A program made the position numbers and the translations under genes. A DNA stretch of 15,097 nt from contig JAQUOC010000022.1 of NCBI GenBank assembly GCA_028717305.1, positions 1 to 15,097 on the forward strand, read 5' to 3'. Positions 1 through 7,157 of this stretch are shown one piece after another (position 1 is the first letter of the stretch; every line of letters starts with the position of its first letter). The notes beneath the pieces are model-generated. The model did not search any database and was not told the origin of the DNA. It worked only from the letters and a program-made list of their open reading frames with translations. The stretch comes from Dehalococcoidales bacterium (GTDB taxonomy: Bacteria > Chloroflexota > Dehalococcoidia > Dehalococcoidales > UBA5760).

Positions 1-112
1 TCTGCTTCTCAACATTCTTGCTCCCCCCCATCTCCTCAATCTTCCGCCTCCGCTCTTTGAGGTCGGCAAGCAACTCACCCTTTATCTGTTCATCATTTGG
101 CTGTTCTACCAT
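1..112 (-). CDS. Acyl-CoA carboxylase carboxyltransferase subunit, N-terminal fragment (probable)
   Basis: This is the first 37 codons of a minus-strand gene that runs off the left edge. It starts at an ATG at 110-112 and a good Shine-Dalgarno sequence (AAGGGGAA) sits directly upstream. The visible protein begins MVEQPNDEQ and continues with a helix rich in Arg and Lys (LADLKERRRKIEEMGG) that ends in NVEKQ. That pattern, ‘L-ERR-KI–GG–-IEKQ’, is how the beta (carboxyltransferase) subunits of propionyl-CoA/methylmalonyl-CoA carboxylases begin, just before the ‘GKLTARERI’ motif that would lie outside this window. If so, the protein transfers carboxyl groups from biotin to or from an acyl-CoA. 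The product call rests only on this short N-terminus. The reading frame and start are well supported, but the family is an inference. Confidence 0.6.
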   Translation of the reverse strand, partial: MVEQPNDEQIKGELLADLKERRRKIEEMGGSKNVEKQ

Positions 113-180
113 TTCCCCTTAAACTCCGATAGTCCGATTAATGCCTTGGTTTTTAGAAGAAATCTACCCATCACTATATC

Positions 181-201
181 ATTATATGGAGAAAAATTAT
201 A
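181..201 (-). promoter_or_regulatory. Two candidate -10 boxes for the leftward gene
   Basis: On the minus strand the sequence TATAAT occurs twice, at 196-201 and 181-186, inside an AT-rich stretch upstream of the leftward ORF that starts at 112. Neither has a convincing -35 box at 16-18 bases, so which one is used, if either, is uncertain. The leader would be roughly 60-80 bases. Confidence 0.35.
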
Positions 202-234
202 CTACATATCCGGCGCTCGATAAAGCGTAGAACC

Positions 235-263
235 TAGAAATCCTGACCACACTGGGCTATAAT
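235..263 (+). promoter_or_regulatory. Probable promoter of the M20 peptidase–trxB pair
   Basis: A perfect TATAAT (258-263) follows TAGAAA (235-240, four of six matches to TTGACA) with a 17-base spacer. Transcription would start near 270, leaving a leader of about 53 bases before the GTG at 323. It lies in the divergent gap between the leftward carboxyltransferase gene and the rightward operon. Confidence 0.5.
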
Positions 264-322
264 AATCACTGGCTCAAGCAATCAGAACGCTATCCTTATA
301 CACTTAGAAAAAGGAAAAAGCT

Positions 323-1498
323 GTGAAAGCAGAAGAACTAAAGGCTCTGGTTATCAGTCAGGTAGAAGCCCACAGCAGCCAGCTCAACGGGCTCAGCTCA
401 AGTATTCACGCCCATCCAGAAACATGCTTCAAGGAAACAAAAGCGGCCGCCTGGCTGATCAAGTACCTTACGGAAAACGGCTTCTCGATAGAAAAAGGGG
501 CCTGCGGGCTGCCGACCGCATTCCGCGCAGGTTACGGGCAGGGGCAACCGGCCATCGCCTTGCTGGCTGAATACGATGCGCTGCCCGGACTCGGGCATGC
601 CTGTGGTCATAATATCATCGCTGCCTGTGCTGTCGGAGCCGCGGTTGCCGTCCGGCCGGCCATCGACCGGTTGGGAGGAAAAATCATCGTTATCGGTACG
701 CCGGCGGAAGAGACGGGCGGGGGTAAAATAATTATGGCCAGGCAAGGAGCCTTCGCCGATGTGGATATTGCCATGATGGTACACCCGGAAGTACATAACT
801 CCGCCATTACCCAAACCCTCGCCTGCCAGGTGCTGGAGGTTGAATTCCAGGGCAAGGCGGCTCACGCCGCCGCCAGGCCGGAAGCAGGCATCAACGCCCT
901 GGAGGCAATGCTACAGTCCTTCACCGCCATTAATTCACTGCGGCAGCACATCAGGGACAAGGCCCGCATCCACGGCATTATTACCGACGGCGGGCAGGCA
1001 GCCAACATCGTCCCCGAGCACAGTGCCGCTACGTTCATCGTGAGGGCAGAGGATGATACCTACCTGAATGAACTGAAGCAGAAGCTAATCAACTGCTTTG
1101 TCGGAGCAGCCACCGCCAGCGGCGCCCGCCTGAAATATCACTGGCAGGATAACCCCTACGCCCCCATGCGCAACAATCTGACCCTGGCCCGATTATTTCA
1201 GCAGAACATGGAGTCCCTGGGACGCAAGATGGGAAAAACCGGCTCAAGCGATGCCGCTTTCAGCACCGATATGGGTAATGTCAGCCAACAGGTACCGAGT
1301 ATTCACCCCATGATAGCCATAGCTCCGGAGGAAACATCGCTTCATTCTCCCCGGTTTGCCTCGGCCGCTGCTTCCGATGAAGGGAGCCGGGCTATCCTTG
1401 ACGGCGCCAAGGCACTGGCGATGACCGCTGTCGATCTACTGGCAAATCCGGCCAAGGTAGACGAAGTTAAAGCGGAATTTTGCCGGGAGGAGAAATAA
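323..1498 (+). CDS. M20 family metallopeptidase / amidohydrolase (PM20D2/AbgB-like)
   Basis: A zinc-dependent hydrolase of the M20 family that cleaves an amide or peptide bond in a small substrate; the substrate cannot be told from sequence. Visible active-site motifs are HACGHN at residues 92-97, the GTPAEE segment with the Glu pair at 129-130, His154 in VHPEVHN, and a late His341 in SLHSP. HACGHN rather than HACGHD, together with the ALLAEYDALPGLG lead-in, points to the branch holding PM20D2 beta-alanyl-lysine dipeptidase and AbgB p-aminobenzoyl-glutamate hydrolase. The dimerisation domain lies at about 160-270. Its 391 residues are normal for the family, and there is no signal peptide, so it should be cytoplasmic. 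The start is GTG, preceded by AAGGAAA. The stop is one base from the ATG of trxB, so the two genes are surely co-transcribed. Confidence 0.88.
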   Translation: MKAEELKALVISQVEAHSSQLNGLSSSIHAHPETCFKETKAAAWLIKYLTENGFSIEKGACGLPTAFRAGYGQGQPAIALLAEYDALPGLGHACGHNIIAACAVGAAVAVRPAIDRLGGKIIVIGTPAEETGGGKIIMARQGAFADVDIAMMVHPEVHNSAITQTLACQVLEVEFQGKAAHAAARPEAGINALEAMLQSFTAINSLRQHIRDKARIHGIITDGGQAANIVPEHSAATFIVRAEDDTYLNELKQKLINCFVGAATASGARLKYHWQDNPYAPMRNNLTLARLFQQNMESLGRKMGKTGSSDAAFSTDMGNVSQQVPSIHPMIAIAPEETSLHSPRFASAAASDEGSRAILDGAKALAMTAVDLLANPAKVDEVKAEFCREEK

Positions 1499-1499
1499 T

Positions 1500-2426
1500 A
1501 TGGGCAATTCAGATCCGAATAGCTATGAAGTGATTATTATCGGCGGCGGCCCGGCGGGACTCACTGCCGGACTTTACACGTCAAGGGCCAGAATCAGCAG
1601 CCTGCTGATAGAAAAAGGGGCTTTCGGGGGCCAGATGATAAATGCCGCGCGGCTGGACAACTACCCCGGGTTCCCGGATGGCATCAGCGGATTCGAACTG
1701 GCCGATCTAATGCTCAAGCAAGCGACAAAATACGGCCTGGAGACTGTTATCGCCGAGGTTACCGGCCTAAAGCTCAAGGGAGAAGCGAAAATAATCGAGA
1801 CCACCGGCGGCAACTTCACGGCTAAGGCAGTGATTATAACCGGCGGTTCCAACCGGCGAAAGCTGGGAGTGCCGGGAGAGGAGCAGTTTACCGGTAAAGG
1901 GGTCTCCTACTGTGCCACCTGTGATGCCGCCTTTTTTAGAGGGCTGCCGGTAGCTTTAATCGGCGGCGGTAACTCGGCAATTTCGGAAGCTTTGCACCTG
2001 GCGAAGTCTGCTTCGAGGGTTACCGTAATACACCGCCGCAACCAGCTACGTGCCACGCCTATTCTACAGGAGAAAGCCTTTGCCGAGCCTAAAATAGATT
2101 TCCGGTTGGATAGTATCGTAGAAAGCATCGAGGGTAAAGATGCGGTGCAAATGATCAAGCTGCACCAGATAAAGACCGGGGAGCGGTCTACGCTGGAGGT
2201 ATCCGGCGTTTTCATCTCGATCGGTTTTATCCCCAATACCGGTTACCTGAAGGGTATTCTGCCCCTGGCTAACGATGGCTCTATCATTACCAACAACAGG
2301 ATGGAAACAGGAGTCGCCGGCATCTTTGCCGCCGGAGACATTCGTCAAAAGACAGAGTGGCAGGCAATAACAGCTGCCGGCGACGGAGCAACCGCAGCGA
2401 TAAATGTAGAAAAATTCCTGAGCTGA
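1500..2426 (+). CDS. trxB: Thioredoxin reductase
   Basis: An FAD- and NADPH-dependent flavoenzyme of 308 residues that passes electrons from NADPH to thioredoxin or a thioredoxin-like partner in the cytoplasm. The FAD-binding motif is GGGPAG at residues 15-20. The redox-active disulfide is CATC at 138-141, within GVSYCATCDAAFF. The NADPH-binding motif is GGGNSA at 155-160, followed by HRR at 178-180, which usually reads the NADPH phosphate. The C-terminal FAD segment FAAGDIRQK with QAITAAGDGATAA is intact. Length matches low-molecular-weight TrxB. The start ATG has a strong ribosome site (GGGAGGAG) that lies inside the end of the M20 gene one base upstream, so translation is probably coupled. 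No thioredoxin gene is in the window. A related activity such as ferredoxin-dependent reduction is less likely because both NADPH motifs are present. Confidence 0.93.
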   Translation: MGNSDPNSYEVIIIGGGPAGLTAGLYTSRARISSLLIEKGAFGGQMINAARLDNYPGFPDGISGFELADLMLKQATKYGLETVIAEVTGLKLKGEAKIIETTGGNFTAKAVIITGGSNRRKLGVPGEEQFTGKGVSYCATCDAAFFRGLPVALIGGGNSAISEALHLAKSASRVTVIHRRNQLRATPILQEKAFAEPKIDFRLDSIVESIEGKDAVQMIKLHQIKTGERSTLEVSGVFISIGFIPNTGYLKGILPLANDGSIITNNRMETGVAGIFAAGDIRQKTEWQAITAAGDGATAAINVEKFLS

Positions 2427-2463
2427 GGAATGAGCAATGTTTCTACTTTACTGCCGGGTGAAG

Positions 2464-2469
2464 TATAAT
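2464..2469 (+). promoter_or_regulatory. Candidate -10 box of the rplI–dnaB operon
   Basis: A perfect TATAAT lies in the 81-base gap between trxB and rplI. The bases 17 upstream (TTCTAC) are a poor -35 match, and there is no TGn extension. A start near 2476 would leave a leader of about 32 bases. Read-through from trxB is an alternative. Confidence 0.4.
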
Positions 2470-2507
2470 TACTAAAGCGAATGCAATTCAATTAGAAAGG
2501 GAAGAAT

Positions 2508-3101
2508 ATGAAGGTTATTTTCCTGGAGGATGTACCCCGCGTAGCCCGGTCCGGCGATATCAAGGAGGTAGCTGACGGCTACGCCAGAAACTTCCTTATC
2601 CCGAAGAAACTGGCGCTGGTAGCCGATGCGGCTGCCATAAAACTGGCGGAAGCACGATGCCGTGCCAAGGCCAGACAGCAGGCTGAGACCGAAGCCGAAC
2701 TACAAGAACTTGCCCGGCAGATAGACGGTAAAGAAATCACCCTGAAAGCACGAGTGGGAAGCAAGGATCGCCTGTATGGCTCGATTACCAGTGCCGATAT
2801 CGCTGTCGAGATGGAGAAGAACGAAGGGATAGTCATCGACAAAAGAAAGATAGACCTGGAGGAAAACATCCACCAGCTCGGCAGCTACGAGATAACCGTT
2901 AGATTGGGCAAGGAGATCACTCCCAAAATAAAGGTTAACGTGATAGAAGAGAAGATCGAGGACGGGGCAGAGGCGAAAACAGAGAAGAAGGTGAAGGAGA
3001 AAGCGGAAGAGAAGGCGGAGGAGAAGACGGAGAAGAAGACGGAGGAGAAAACCGGGGAAGAGAAGGAAGAGGAAGAGGTAGAGGCAGGGGAGGAAACATA
3101 G
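2508..3101 (+). CDS. rplI: 50S ribosomal protein L9 with extended charged C-terminal tail
   Basis: L9 binds 23S rRNA near the base of the L1 stalk and helps keep reading frame. The N-terminal RNA-binding domain is clear: MKVIFLEDV, then the family signature with VADGYARNFLIPKKLA at about residues 21-36. The linker helix and C-terminal domain (GSKDRLYGSIT, then KIDLEE and LGSYEITVRL) run to about residue 147, which is the normal full length. What is odd is a further 50 residues (148-197) made almost only of Glu and Lys with some Ala, Thr and Gly, in imperfect EK-type repeats. The start ATG follows GAAAGGGAAG. The gene is first in a run with dnaB, DnaD-like and DnaC-like genes; rplI beside dnaB is a common bacterial arrangement. 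The tail may be a disordered extension or a product of repeat slippage. Confidence 0.95.
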   Translation: MKVIFLEDVPRVARSGDIKEVADGYARNFLIPKKLALVADAAAIKLAEARCRAKARQQAETEAELQELARQIDGKEITLKARVGSKDRLYGSITSADIAVEMEKNEGIVIDKRKIDLEENIHQLGSYEITVRLGKEITPKIKVNVIEEKIEDGAEAKTEKKVKEKAEEKAEEKTEKKTEEKTGEEKEEEEVEAGEET

Positions 3102-3120
3102 GAAGGGGAGCCAGCATAGA

Positions 3121-4509
3121 GTGAACGGCGAAAAACTACCGCCCCGTGATACCGATGCCGAGGAAGCAGTAATCGGCTCACTGTTAATAGACGGCGCAGC
3201 AATCTATAAGATCGCCGTTTTGGTCAAGCCGTCGGACTTTTATAGCGACAGAAACTCGCAGATATACGAGGCCTGCCTGTCGCTATACCAGCGCAGCGAA
3301 GCGATAAACCAGATTACAGTAGCCCAGGAACTCGACCGCCAGGACAAGCTGGAGGCCTGCGGCGGCAGCGCCTACTTAAGTCACCTGATATCGATAGTAC
3401 CTACTTCGCTGGATATCGAACACTACGCTCAAATCGTCTACCGGCTGTCGATAATGCGCCGCCTGATAGATGCCAGTAACCGGATTGCAGCCATCGGCTA
3501 TGAGGCTGACCCCGATGTTGACGCCAGCATCAGCCGTGCCGAGGAGGTCCTGTTCAAGATACGCCAGGGCCAGGACACCCGGGATCTGATTCCTATCCGT
3601 CAGGTGCTGGACAAATACTTTGAGGCCACTGTACCGGATGCAGCCACAGAAGGACAGCCTGAATACATACCCTATATCAAATCGAGCTTCACCGGGCTGG
3701 ACGATTTTCTCAGCGGGTTCCAGCGCTCCGATCTGATAATTGCTGCCGGCAGACCCAGCATGGGTAAGACCAGCCTGGTCCTGAACATCGCTCGAAATGC
3801 CGCCGTCGAGCAGGGAGCCTGCGTGGCCATCTTCAGTCTGGAGATGTCACGAGAGTCGCTGGTACTCCGCTTGCTCTCCAGCGAGTCGGGGGTAAACCTG
3901 AGCCGGGTCCGTTTCGGGCTGCACGGCGAGGCGGAGGAAAGAAAGGTTATGGACGCTACAGGCATCCTGGCCGAGGCGCCGATCTACATCGATGATTCCC
4001 CGCAGCTCCGGGTAGTGGAGATAAGGAGCAAGTTGCGGCAGCTCTATCATGATCGAGGCGTTGACCTCGTTATCATCGACTACCTGCAGCTAATCCAGGG
4101 GGAAGGCAAAAGGGAAAACAGGGTCCAGGAAATCAGCTATATCACACGGTATCTGAAGGGAATAGCCCGTGAGCTCAATGTGCCGGTAATAGCGGCATCC
4201 CAGCTCAGCCGGGCGGTGGAATGGCGCACTTCACATAGACCCCAGCTATCCGACCTGCGAGAGAGCGGCAGTATCGAGCAGGATGCCGATGTCGTCCTCT
4301 TCATCTACCGGGACGAGGTACGCTATTCCAGCCAGCAGGAGTGGGAAGCAGAACATCCCGGAGAAAAATACCCCCCTCCGGCTGAGGTTATCATTGCCAA
4401 GCACCGTAACGGCCCTACCGGACAGATAAACCTGCGCTTCGTCCCCCGGCTGGCCAAGTTCGAGAATATTCCCGAAAATATTACCAGCGCCGAGCCGAGC
4501 CTGTTATGA
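3121..4509 (+). CDS. dnaB: Replicative DNA helicase DnaB
   Basis: The hexameric ATP-driven helicase that unwinds DNA ahead of the replication fork and recruits primase. The N-terminal domain begins with PPRDTDAEEAVIGSLL, typical of DnaB. The RecA-like motor domain shows Walker A GRPSMGKT at residues 210-217, Walker B ending at Asp320 in LVIIDYLQL, and the conserved DLRESGSIEQDADVV loop. The length of 462 residues is usual, and no intein interrupts the motifs. The start is GTG; a purine-rich ribosome site (GGAAGGGGAG, 3101-3110) overlaps the rplI stop and sits 10 bases upstream. The stop overlaps the next start as ATGA, which suggests translational coupling with the DnaD-like gene. Its neighbours are its likely loaders. 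Confidence 0.97.
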   Translation: MNGEKLPPRDTDAEEAVIGSLLIDGAAIYKIAVLVKPSDFYSDRNSQIYEACLSLYQRSEAINQITVAQELDRQDKLEACGGSAYLSHLISIVPTSLDIEHYAQIVYRLSIMRRLIDASNRIAAIGYEADPDVDASISRAEEVLFKIRQGQDTRDLIPIRQVLDKYFEATVPDAATEGQPEYIPYIKSSFTGLDDFLSGFQRSDLIIAAGRPSMGKTSLVLNIARNAAVEQGACVAIFSLEMSRESLVLRLLSSESGVNLSRVRFGLHGEAEERKVMDATGILAEAPIYIDDSPQLRVVEIRSKLRQLYHDRGVDLVIIDYLQLIQGEGKRENRVQEISYITRYLKGIARELNVPVIAASQLSRAVEWRTSHRPQLSDLRESGSIEQDADVVLFIYRDEVRYSSQQEWEAEHPGEKYPPPAEVIIAKHRNGPTGQINLRFVPRLAKFENIPENITSAEPSLL

Positions 4510-5219
4510 AACAGTTTACCGGTTTTCCCTCCAGAATGCAGTACACCCCGGTACCCAACCTTTTCTTCAGTACTCTTCTACCCCAGATCAGTGATATGAC
4601 GGAGCTTAAGACGACCCTCCATATTTTCGCCGCTCTATACCGTAAGAAGGGCTACCCCCGCTGCGTAAGTTACCGGGAGCTGGCGGCCATCCCCAGCCTG
4701 ATGCATAGCCTTACCGGCACCGCCGAACCGCCTGCAGAGGTACTACGCAGGGCACTGGCGATGGCAATCAGAAGAGAGACTATCCTTCATATGGCACTGG
4801 ATAAAGACGGAGTAACCGAGGATATCTATTTCCTTAATACTGAGTCCGATAGAAAGACGATAAACATGATTAAGAACGGTGACATCTCTCTGGGCAATCT
4901 TAGCCCCATAGGAAACAGCGATGTCCTGATTACGGAACAGCCCGACATCTTCACCCTGTATGAAGAGAACATCGGCATGCTCACCCCCTTGATTTCCGAA
5001 GAGCTGAGCCAGGCAGAGAAGCTATACCCTGCCGGATGGATAACGGATGCTATCAAAGAAGCCGCCTCCCTTAACAAACGGAGCTGGCGGTACATCTCAC
5101 GAATTCTGGAGCGCTGGCGTCAGGAAGGAAGGAGCGATGGAACACCTGGGCAAGATTCTAAGAAAACAGACCTGGACAGATACGTCAAGCAGAAATACGG
5201 ACACATGTTCCGGCGCTGA
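4506..5219 (+). CDS. DnaD-like primosomal protein
   Basis: A probable helicase-loading or DNA-remodelling protein related to DnaD/DnaB of Firmicutes, acting in replication initiation or restart. The C-terminal DnaD domain is recognisable at about residues 147-206: LYEENIGMLTPLISEEL, then YPAGWITDAIKEA and NKRSWRYISRILERW, the typical helical pattern with the conserved Trp and Tyr. The N-terminal half (residues 1-110) looks like a winged-helix region, but I see only weak sequence support for that. It ends with a basic stretch, KQKYGHMFRR. The start ATG overlaps the dnaB stop as ATGA. The 3' end overlaps the next gene by 83 bases in another frame. Its place between dnaB and an AAA+ loader supports a role in loading DnaB. 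Confidence 0.85.
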   Translation: MKQFTGFPSRMQYTPVPNLFFSTLLPQISDMTELKTTLHIFAALYRKKGYPRCVSYRELAAIPSLMHSLTGTAEPPAEVLRRALAMAIRRETILHMALDKDGVTEDIYFLNTESDRKTINMIKNGDISLGNLSPIGNSDVLITEQPDIFTLYEENIGMLTPLISEELSQAEKLYPAGWITDAIKEAASLNKRSWRYISRILERWRQEGRSDGTPGQDSKKTDLDRYVKQKYGHMFRR

Positions 5220-6543
5220 AGAAGCGGAAGCCGAACCAGGCTCAAACTGCCCTGTATGCAAAGGTGCCGGTTTTGTTCACCCGATTCTCTCCTCGGGAAG
5301 ACCGGACTTCAGCCGGGTCATTCCCTGCCGCTGCGTACAAGAATCATTGACCAGAGAGCGCCAGACCCACCTGATAAAGTACAGCAACCTGGGGGCACTA
5401 ACCCGCTTCACCTTCAGCACCCTTCTCCCCGAAGGCAGGAGCGGTAATCCGGCCAACCAGGAGCAATTCGCCCAGGCCTACCAGGCCGCCCGTACCTTTG
5501 CTAGTGAACCCAGGGGATGGCTGATCCTGACCGGTCCCAGCGGCTGCGGCAAGACCCACCTGGCGGCGGCGATCGTTAATGAGCGTATCAGCCAGGGACA
5601 CCCTGCCTTCTTCATTTCCACCCCTGACCTCCTTGACCGCCTGCGTTCCGCCTTCAATCCCGACAGCGAAATGCCTTATGACGAGTTCTTCGACCAGGTG
5701 CGTAATGCGCCGCTGCTGATCCTGGACGATCTGGGTGCGCAGACCAGCACCCCCTGGGCCAAAGAAAAACTGGAGCAGTTGCTGAATTACCGCTTCAACA
5801 GCGAGCTGCCCACCGTGATTATTCCTATCATCGCTATCGAACAGCTCAACGACCGGATACGCACCCGTCTCACCGACCCCGATTTGTGCCGGACGTACGG
5901 CATCGAGGAAAAGGAAACCCCGTCGGAATACAGCTGGGGCCCCGAGTTTGAGCTGCAAAAGAGCATGACCTTCGAGACATTCGACCACGAGCGGCTTAAC
6001 CTGCCCCGGGAGCAACGCGAGAACCTGAAACACGTCTTCGAGGGAGTCTTTCGATTCGCCCAATCGCCGGAGGGGTGGCTGATACTTCAAGGGGCCAACG
6101 GCTGCGGCAAGACCCACCTGGCAGCAGCCGTGGTTAACTACTGCTACCAGGCTAAAAAACCGGCCCTGTTCGTAGTGGTACCCGAGTTTCTCGACCACCT
6201 GCGTTCCGCCTTCAATCCGGAGAGCAGGGTTTCCTACGATCAGTTGTTCGAAAAGGTAAAAACAGCGCCGCTGCTCGTCCTGGACGACTTCGGCGAACAG
6301 ACAACCACACCATGGGCACAAGAAAAGCTGTACCAGGTTATCAACTACCGCTATAACGCCAAGCTATCGACCGTAATCACCACCCGTCACACTATGGATG
6401 AAATCGACAGTCCGATTAGCTCACGCCTGGTAGATGCCAAGCTCAGCACGCCGTTTATTATTACCGTCCCCGATTACCGGAGTGACCGCCAGCCCGGCCC
6501 GAAGGCGAGACCCCGCGTCGTCAGGAAGGAACGCTGGGGCTAA
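5137..6543 (+). CDS. DnaC/DnaI-like helicase loader with two tandem AAA+ modules
   Basis: A 468-residue ATPase related to DnaC, DnaI and IstB, probably loading DnaB onto DNA. A short zinc-binding element comes first (Cys38, Cys41, Cys64, Cys66). Module 1 has Walker A GPSGCGKT at 133-140 and Walker B ending at Asp197-Asp198. Module 2 has GANGCGKT at 319-326 and Asp383-Asp384. The spacing is exactly 186 residues, and the two copies align without gaps from Walker A to the RL motif near the end of each module. Usual DnaC or DnaI proteins have one module and about 250-310 residues. In module 1 the sensor-1 position reads IIPII where module 2 reads ITTRH, so module 1 may be altered. The start at 5137 has a strong AGGAAGG ribosome site; the frame is open further up to 5047, but that part looks unlike protein of this family. 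The gene overlaps the DnaD-like gene by 83 bases. Confidence 0.88.
   Translation: MEHLGKILRKQTWTDTSSRNTDTCSGAEEAEAEPGSNCPVCKGAGFVHPILSSGRPDFSRVIPCRCVQESLTRERQTHLIKYSNLGALTRFTFSTLLPEGRSGNPANQEQFAQAYQAARTFASEPRGWLILTGPSGCGKTHLAAAIVNERISQGHPAFFISTPDLLDRLRSAFNPDSEMPYDEFFDQVRNAPLLILDDLGAQTSTPWAKEKLEQLLNYRFNSELPTVIIPIIAIEQLNDRIRTRLTDPDLCRTYGIEEKETPSEYSWGPEFELQKSMTFETFDHERLNLPREQRENLKHVFEGVFRFAQSPEGWLILQGANGCGKTHLAAAVVNYCYQAKKPALFVVVPEFLDHLRSAFNPESRVSYDQLFEKVKTAPLLVLDDFGEQTTTPWAQEKLYQVINYRYNAKLSTVITTRHTMDEIDSPISSRLVDAKLSTPFIITVPDYRSDRQPGPKARPRVVRKERWG
5521..6218 (+). repeat. Direct DNA-level repeat inside the tandem loader gene
   Basis: The two AAA+ modules are still close at the DNA level, with a constant offset of 558 bases. 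A run of 24 identical bases encodes the Walker A core at 5541-5564 and 6099-6122. A run of 20 identical bases (CTGCGTTCCGCCTTCAATCC) occurs at 5641-5660 and 6199-6218. This is direct evidence for an internal duplication, kept similar either by recent origin or by gene conversion. Confidence 0.85.
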
Positions 6544-6565
6544 GAACCCTGTTCCGTAGACAGGC

Positions 6566-6595
6566 TTGTATCACCGGAGGCTTTTTTATTACAAT
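6566..6595 (+). promoter_or_regulatory. Probable promoter of the HNH gene
   Basis: TACAAT (6590-6595, five of six matches to TATAAT) follows TTGTAT (6566-6571) with an 18-base spacer. A start near 6602 would leave a leader of about 28 bases before the ATG at 6630. The -10 box lies at the centre of an inverted repeat at 6579-6604. Confidence 0.4.
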
Positions 6596-6604
6596 AAGGA
6601 AGCC
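6579..6604 (+). repeat. Inverted repeat (hairpin) between loader and HNH genes
   Basis: GGCTTTTTTATT at 6579-6590 can pair with AATAAGGAAGCC at 6593-6604, giving up to 12 pairs with two G:U wobbles in the plus-strand RNA and a tiny loop that would open to four bases. It is followed by CATCTG, not a U-run, so it is not a classical terminator. A smaller hairpin, CCTGT/ACAGG (6548-6552 with 6560-6564), lies just after the loader stop codon. It could end the replication operon poorly, or act as an operator on the HNH promoter it overlaps. Confidence 0.5.
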
Positions 6605-6629
6605 CATCTGTGGAAAGAAGCCTCGAGCT

Positions 6630-7133
6630 ATGATAAACTGGCCAGTCCTGGTACTTAATCAGAATTACGAGCCACTCAATATATGCCGAGTCCGGCGGGC
6701 AATAGTGCTGGTTTATGAAGGCAAGGCTGAAATGCTGGAAGACGGCACCGGTTTTATCCACTCAATCGATCGCGAAATTTCCCTGCCCTCAGTAATCCGG
6801 TTATCCTATATCATCAAACGTCCCCGACCGAAAAGAAGGCTGACCCGTCTGGAAATCTTTAACCGTGACCGATACACCTGTCAGTATTGCGGTAAGAAGA
6901 CCCAGCAGCTTACTCTGGACCACGTTATTCCCCGCTACCGTGGCGGCGAGCAGACCTGGGAAAATGTGGTCAGCGCCTGTATTCCGTGCAACCGGCGCAA
7001 GGCAGGTCAAACCCCCAAAGAAGCCTGTATGAGTCTGATCAACTCTCCCCACCCCCCCCAGGACCGCCTCCCCTTCTACATCCCTCTGTCCCTGAAAGCC
7101 CAGGCCCAGTGGCAGAAATACCTTCCGCAGTAA
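6630..7133 (+). CDS. HNH endonuclease domain protein
   Basis: A 167-residue protein with a compact HNH nuclease domain. Two zinc-ligand pairs are visible: CQYC at residues 84-87 and CIPC at 117-120. The catalytic core is LDHVIPRYRGG with Asp97-His98, then Asn112 in TWENVV and Asn121 in CNRRK. The N-terminal 70 residues (starting MINWPVLVLNQNYEPLN) belong to the widespread chromosomal family of small HNH proteins seen in actinobacteria, cyanobacteria and Chloroflexota, whose job is not established. It is not obviously part of a restriction system: no methyltransferase of that type is next to it. The ATG is preceded by GGAAAG at 6612-6617. It has its own probable promoter and is convergent with the ricT-like gene, 24 bases away. 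The nuclease fold is sure, the cellular role unknown. Confidence 0.9.
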   Translation: MINWPVLVLNQNYEPLNICRVRRAIVLVYEGKAEMLEDGTGFIHSIDREISLPSVIRLSYIIKRPRPKRRLTRLEIFNRDRYTCQYCGKKTQQLTLDHVIPRYRGGEQTWENVVSACIPCNRRKAGQTPKEACMSLINSPHPPQDRLPFYIPLSLKAQAQWQKYLPQ

Positions 7134-7157
7134 GACGGTAAAACCTGCGGGCTAACC

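Noticed and set aside
2885..3202. Minus-strand Ser/Phe- and Pro-rich open frames opposite the end of rplI
   Set aside because: They arise from the purine-rich tail repeats of L9 read backwards; the low-complexity sequence explains the lack of stops.
5047..5136. Upstream extension of the loader gene by 30 codons
   Set aside because: The extension overlaps the well-conserved end of the DnaD-like domain and has no ribosome site, while the ATG at 5137 has a strong one.
5398..6321. A 307-residue open frame antisense to the loader gene
   Set aside because: It is the reverse shadow of the two AAA+ modules; its repeated LLLQ/GGTQ-type segments mirror the duplicated Walker regions and it has no family-like motif or ribosome site.
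6610..6762. Two near-matches to a DnaA box (TGTGGAAAG and TTATCCACT)
   Set aside because: Each has a mismatch, they lie about 140 bases apart, one is inside a gene, and there is no cluster, AT-rich unwinding region or dnaA gene.
7134..7157. Bidirectional terminator between the HNH and ricT-like genes
   Set aside because: The convergent gap is only 24 bases and no stable stem is visible, although a short T-run begins at about 7164 inside the ricT end.
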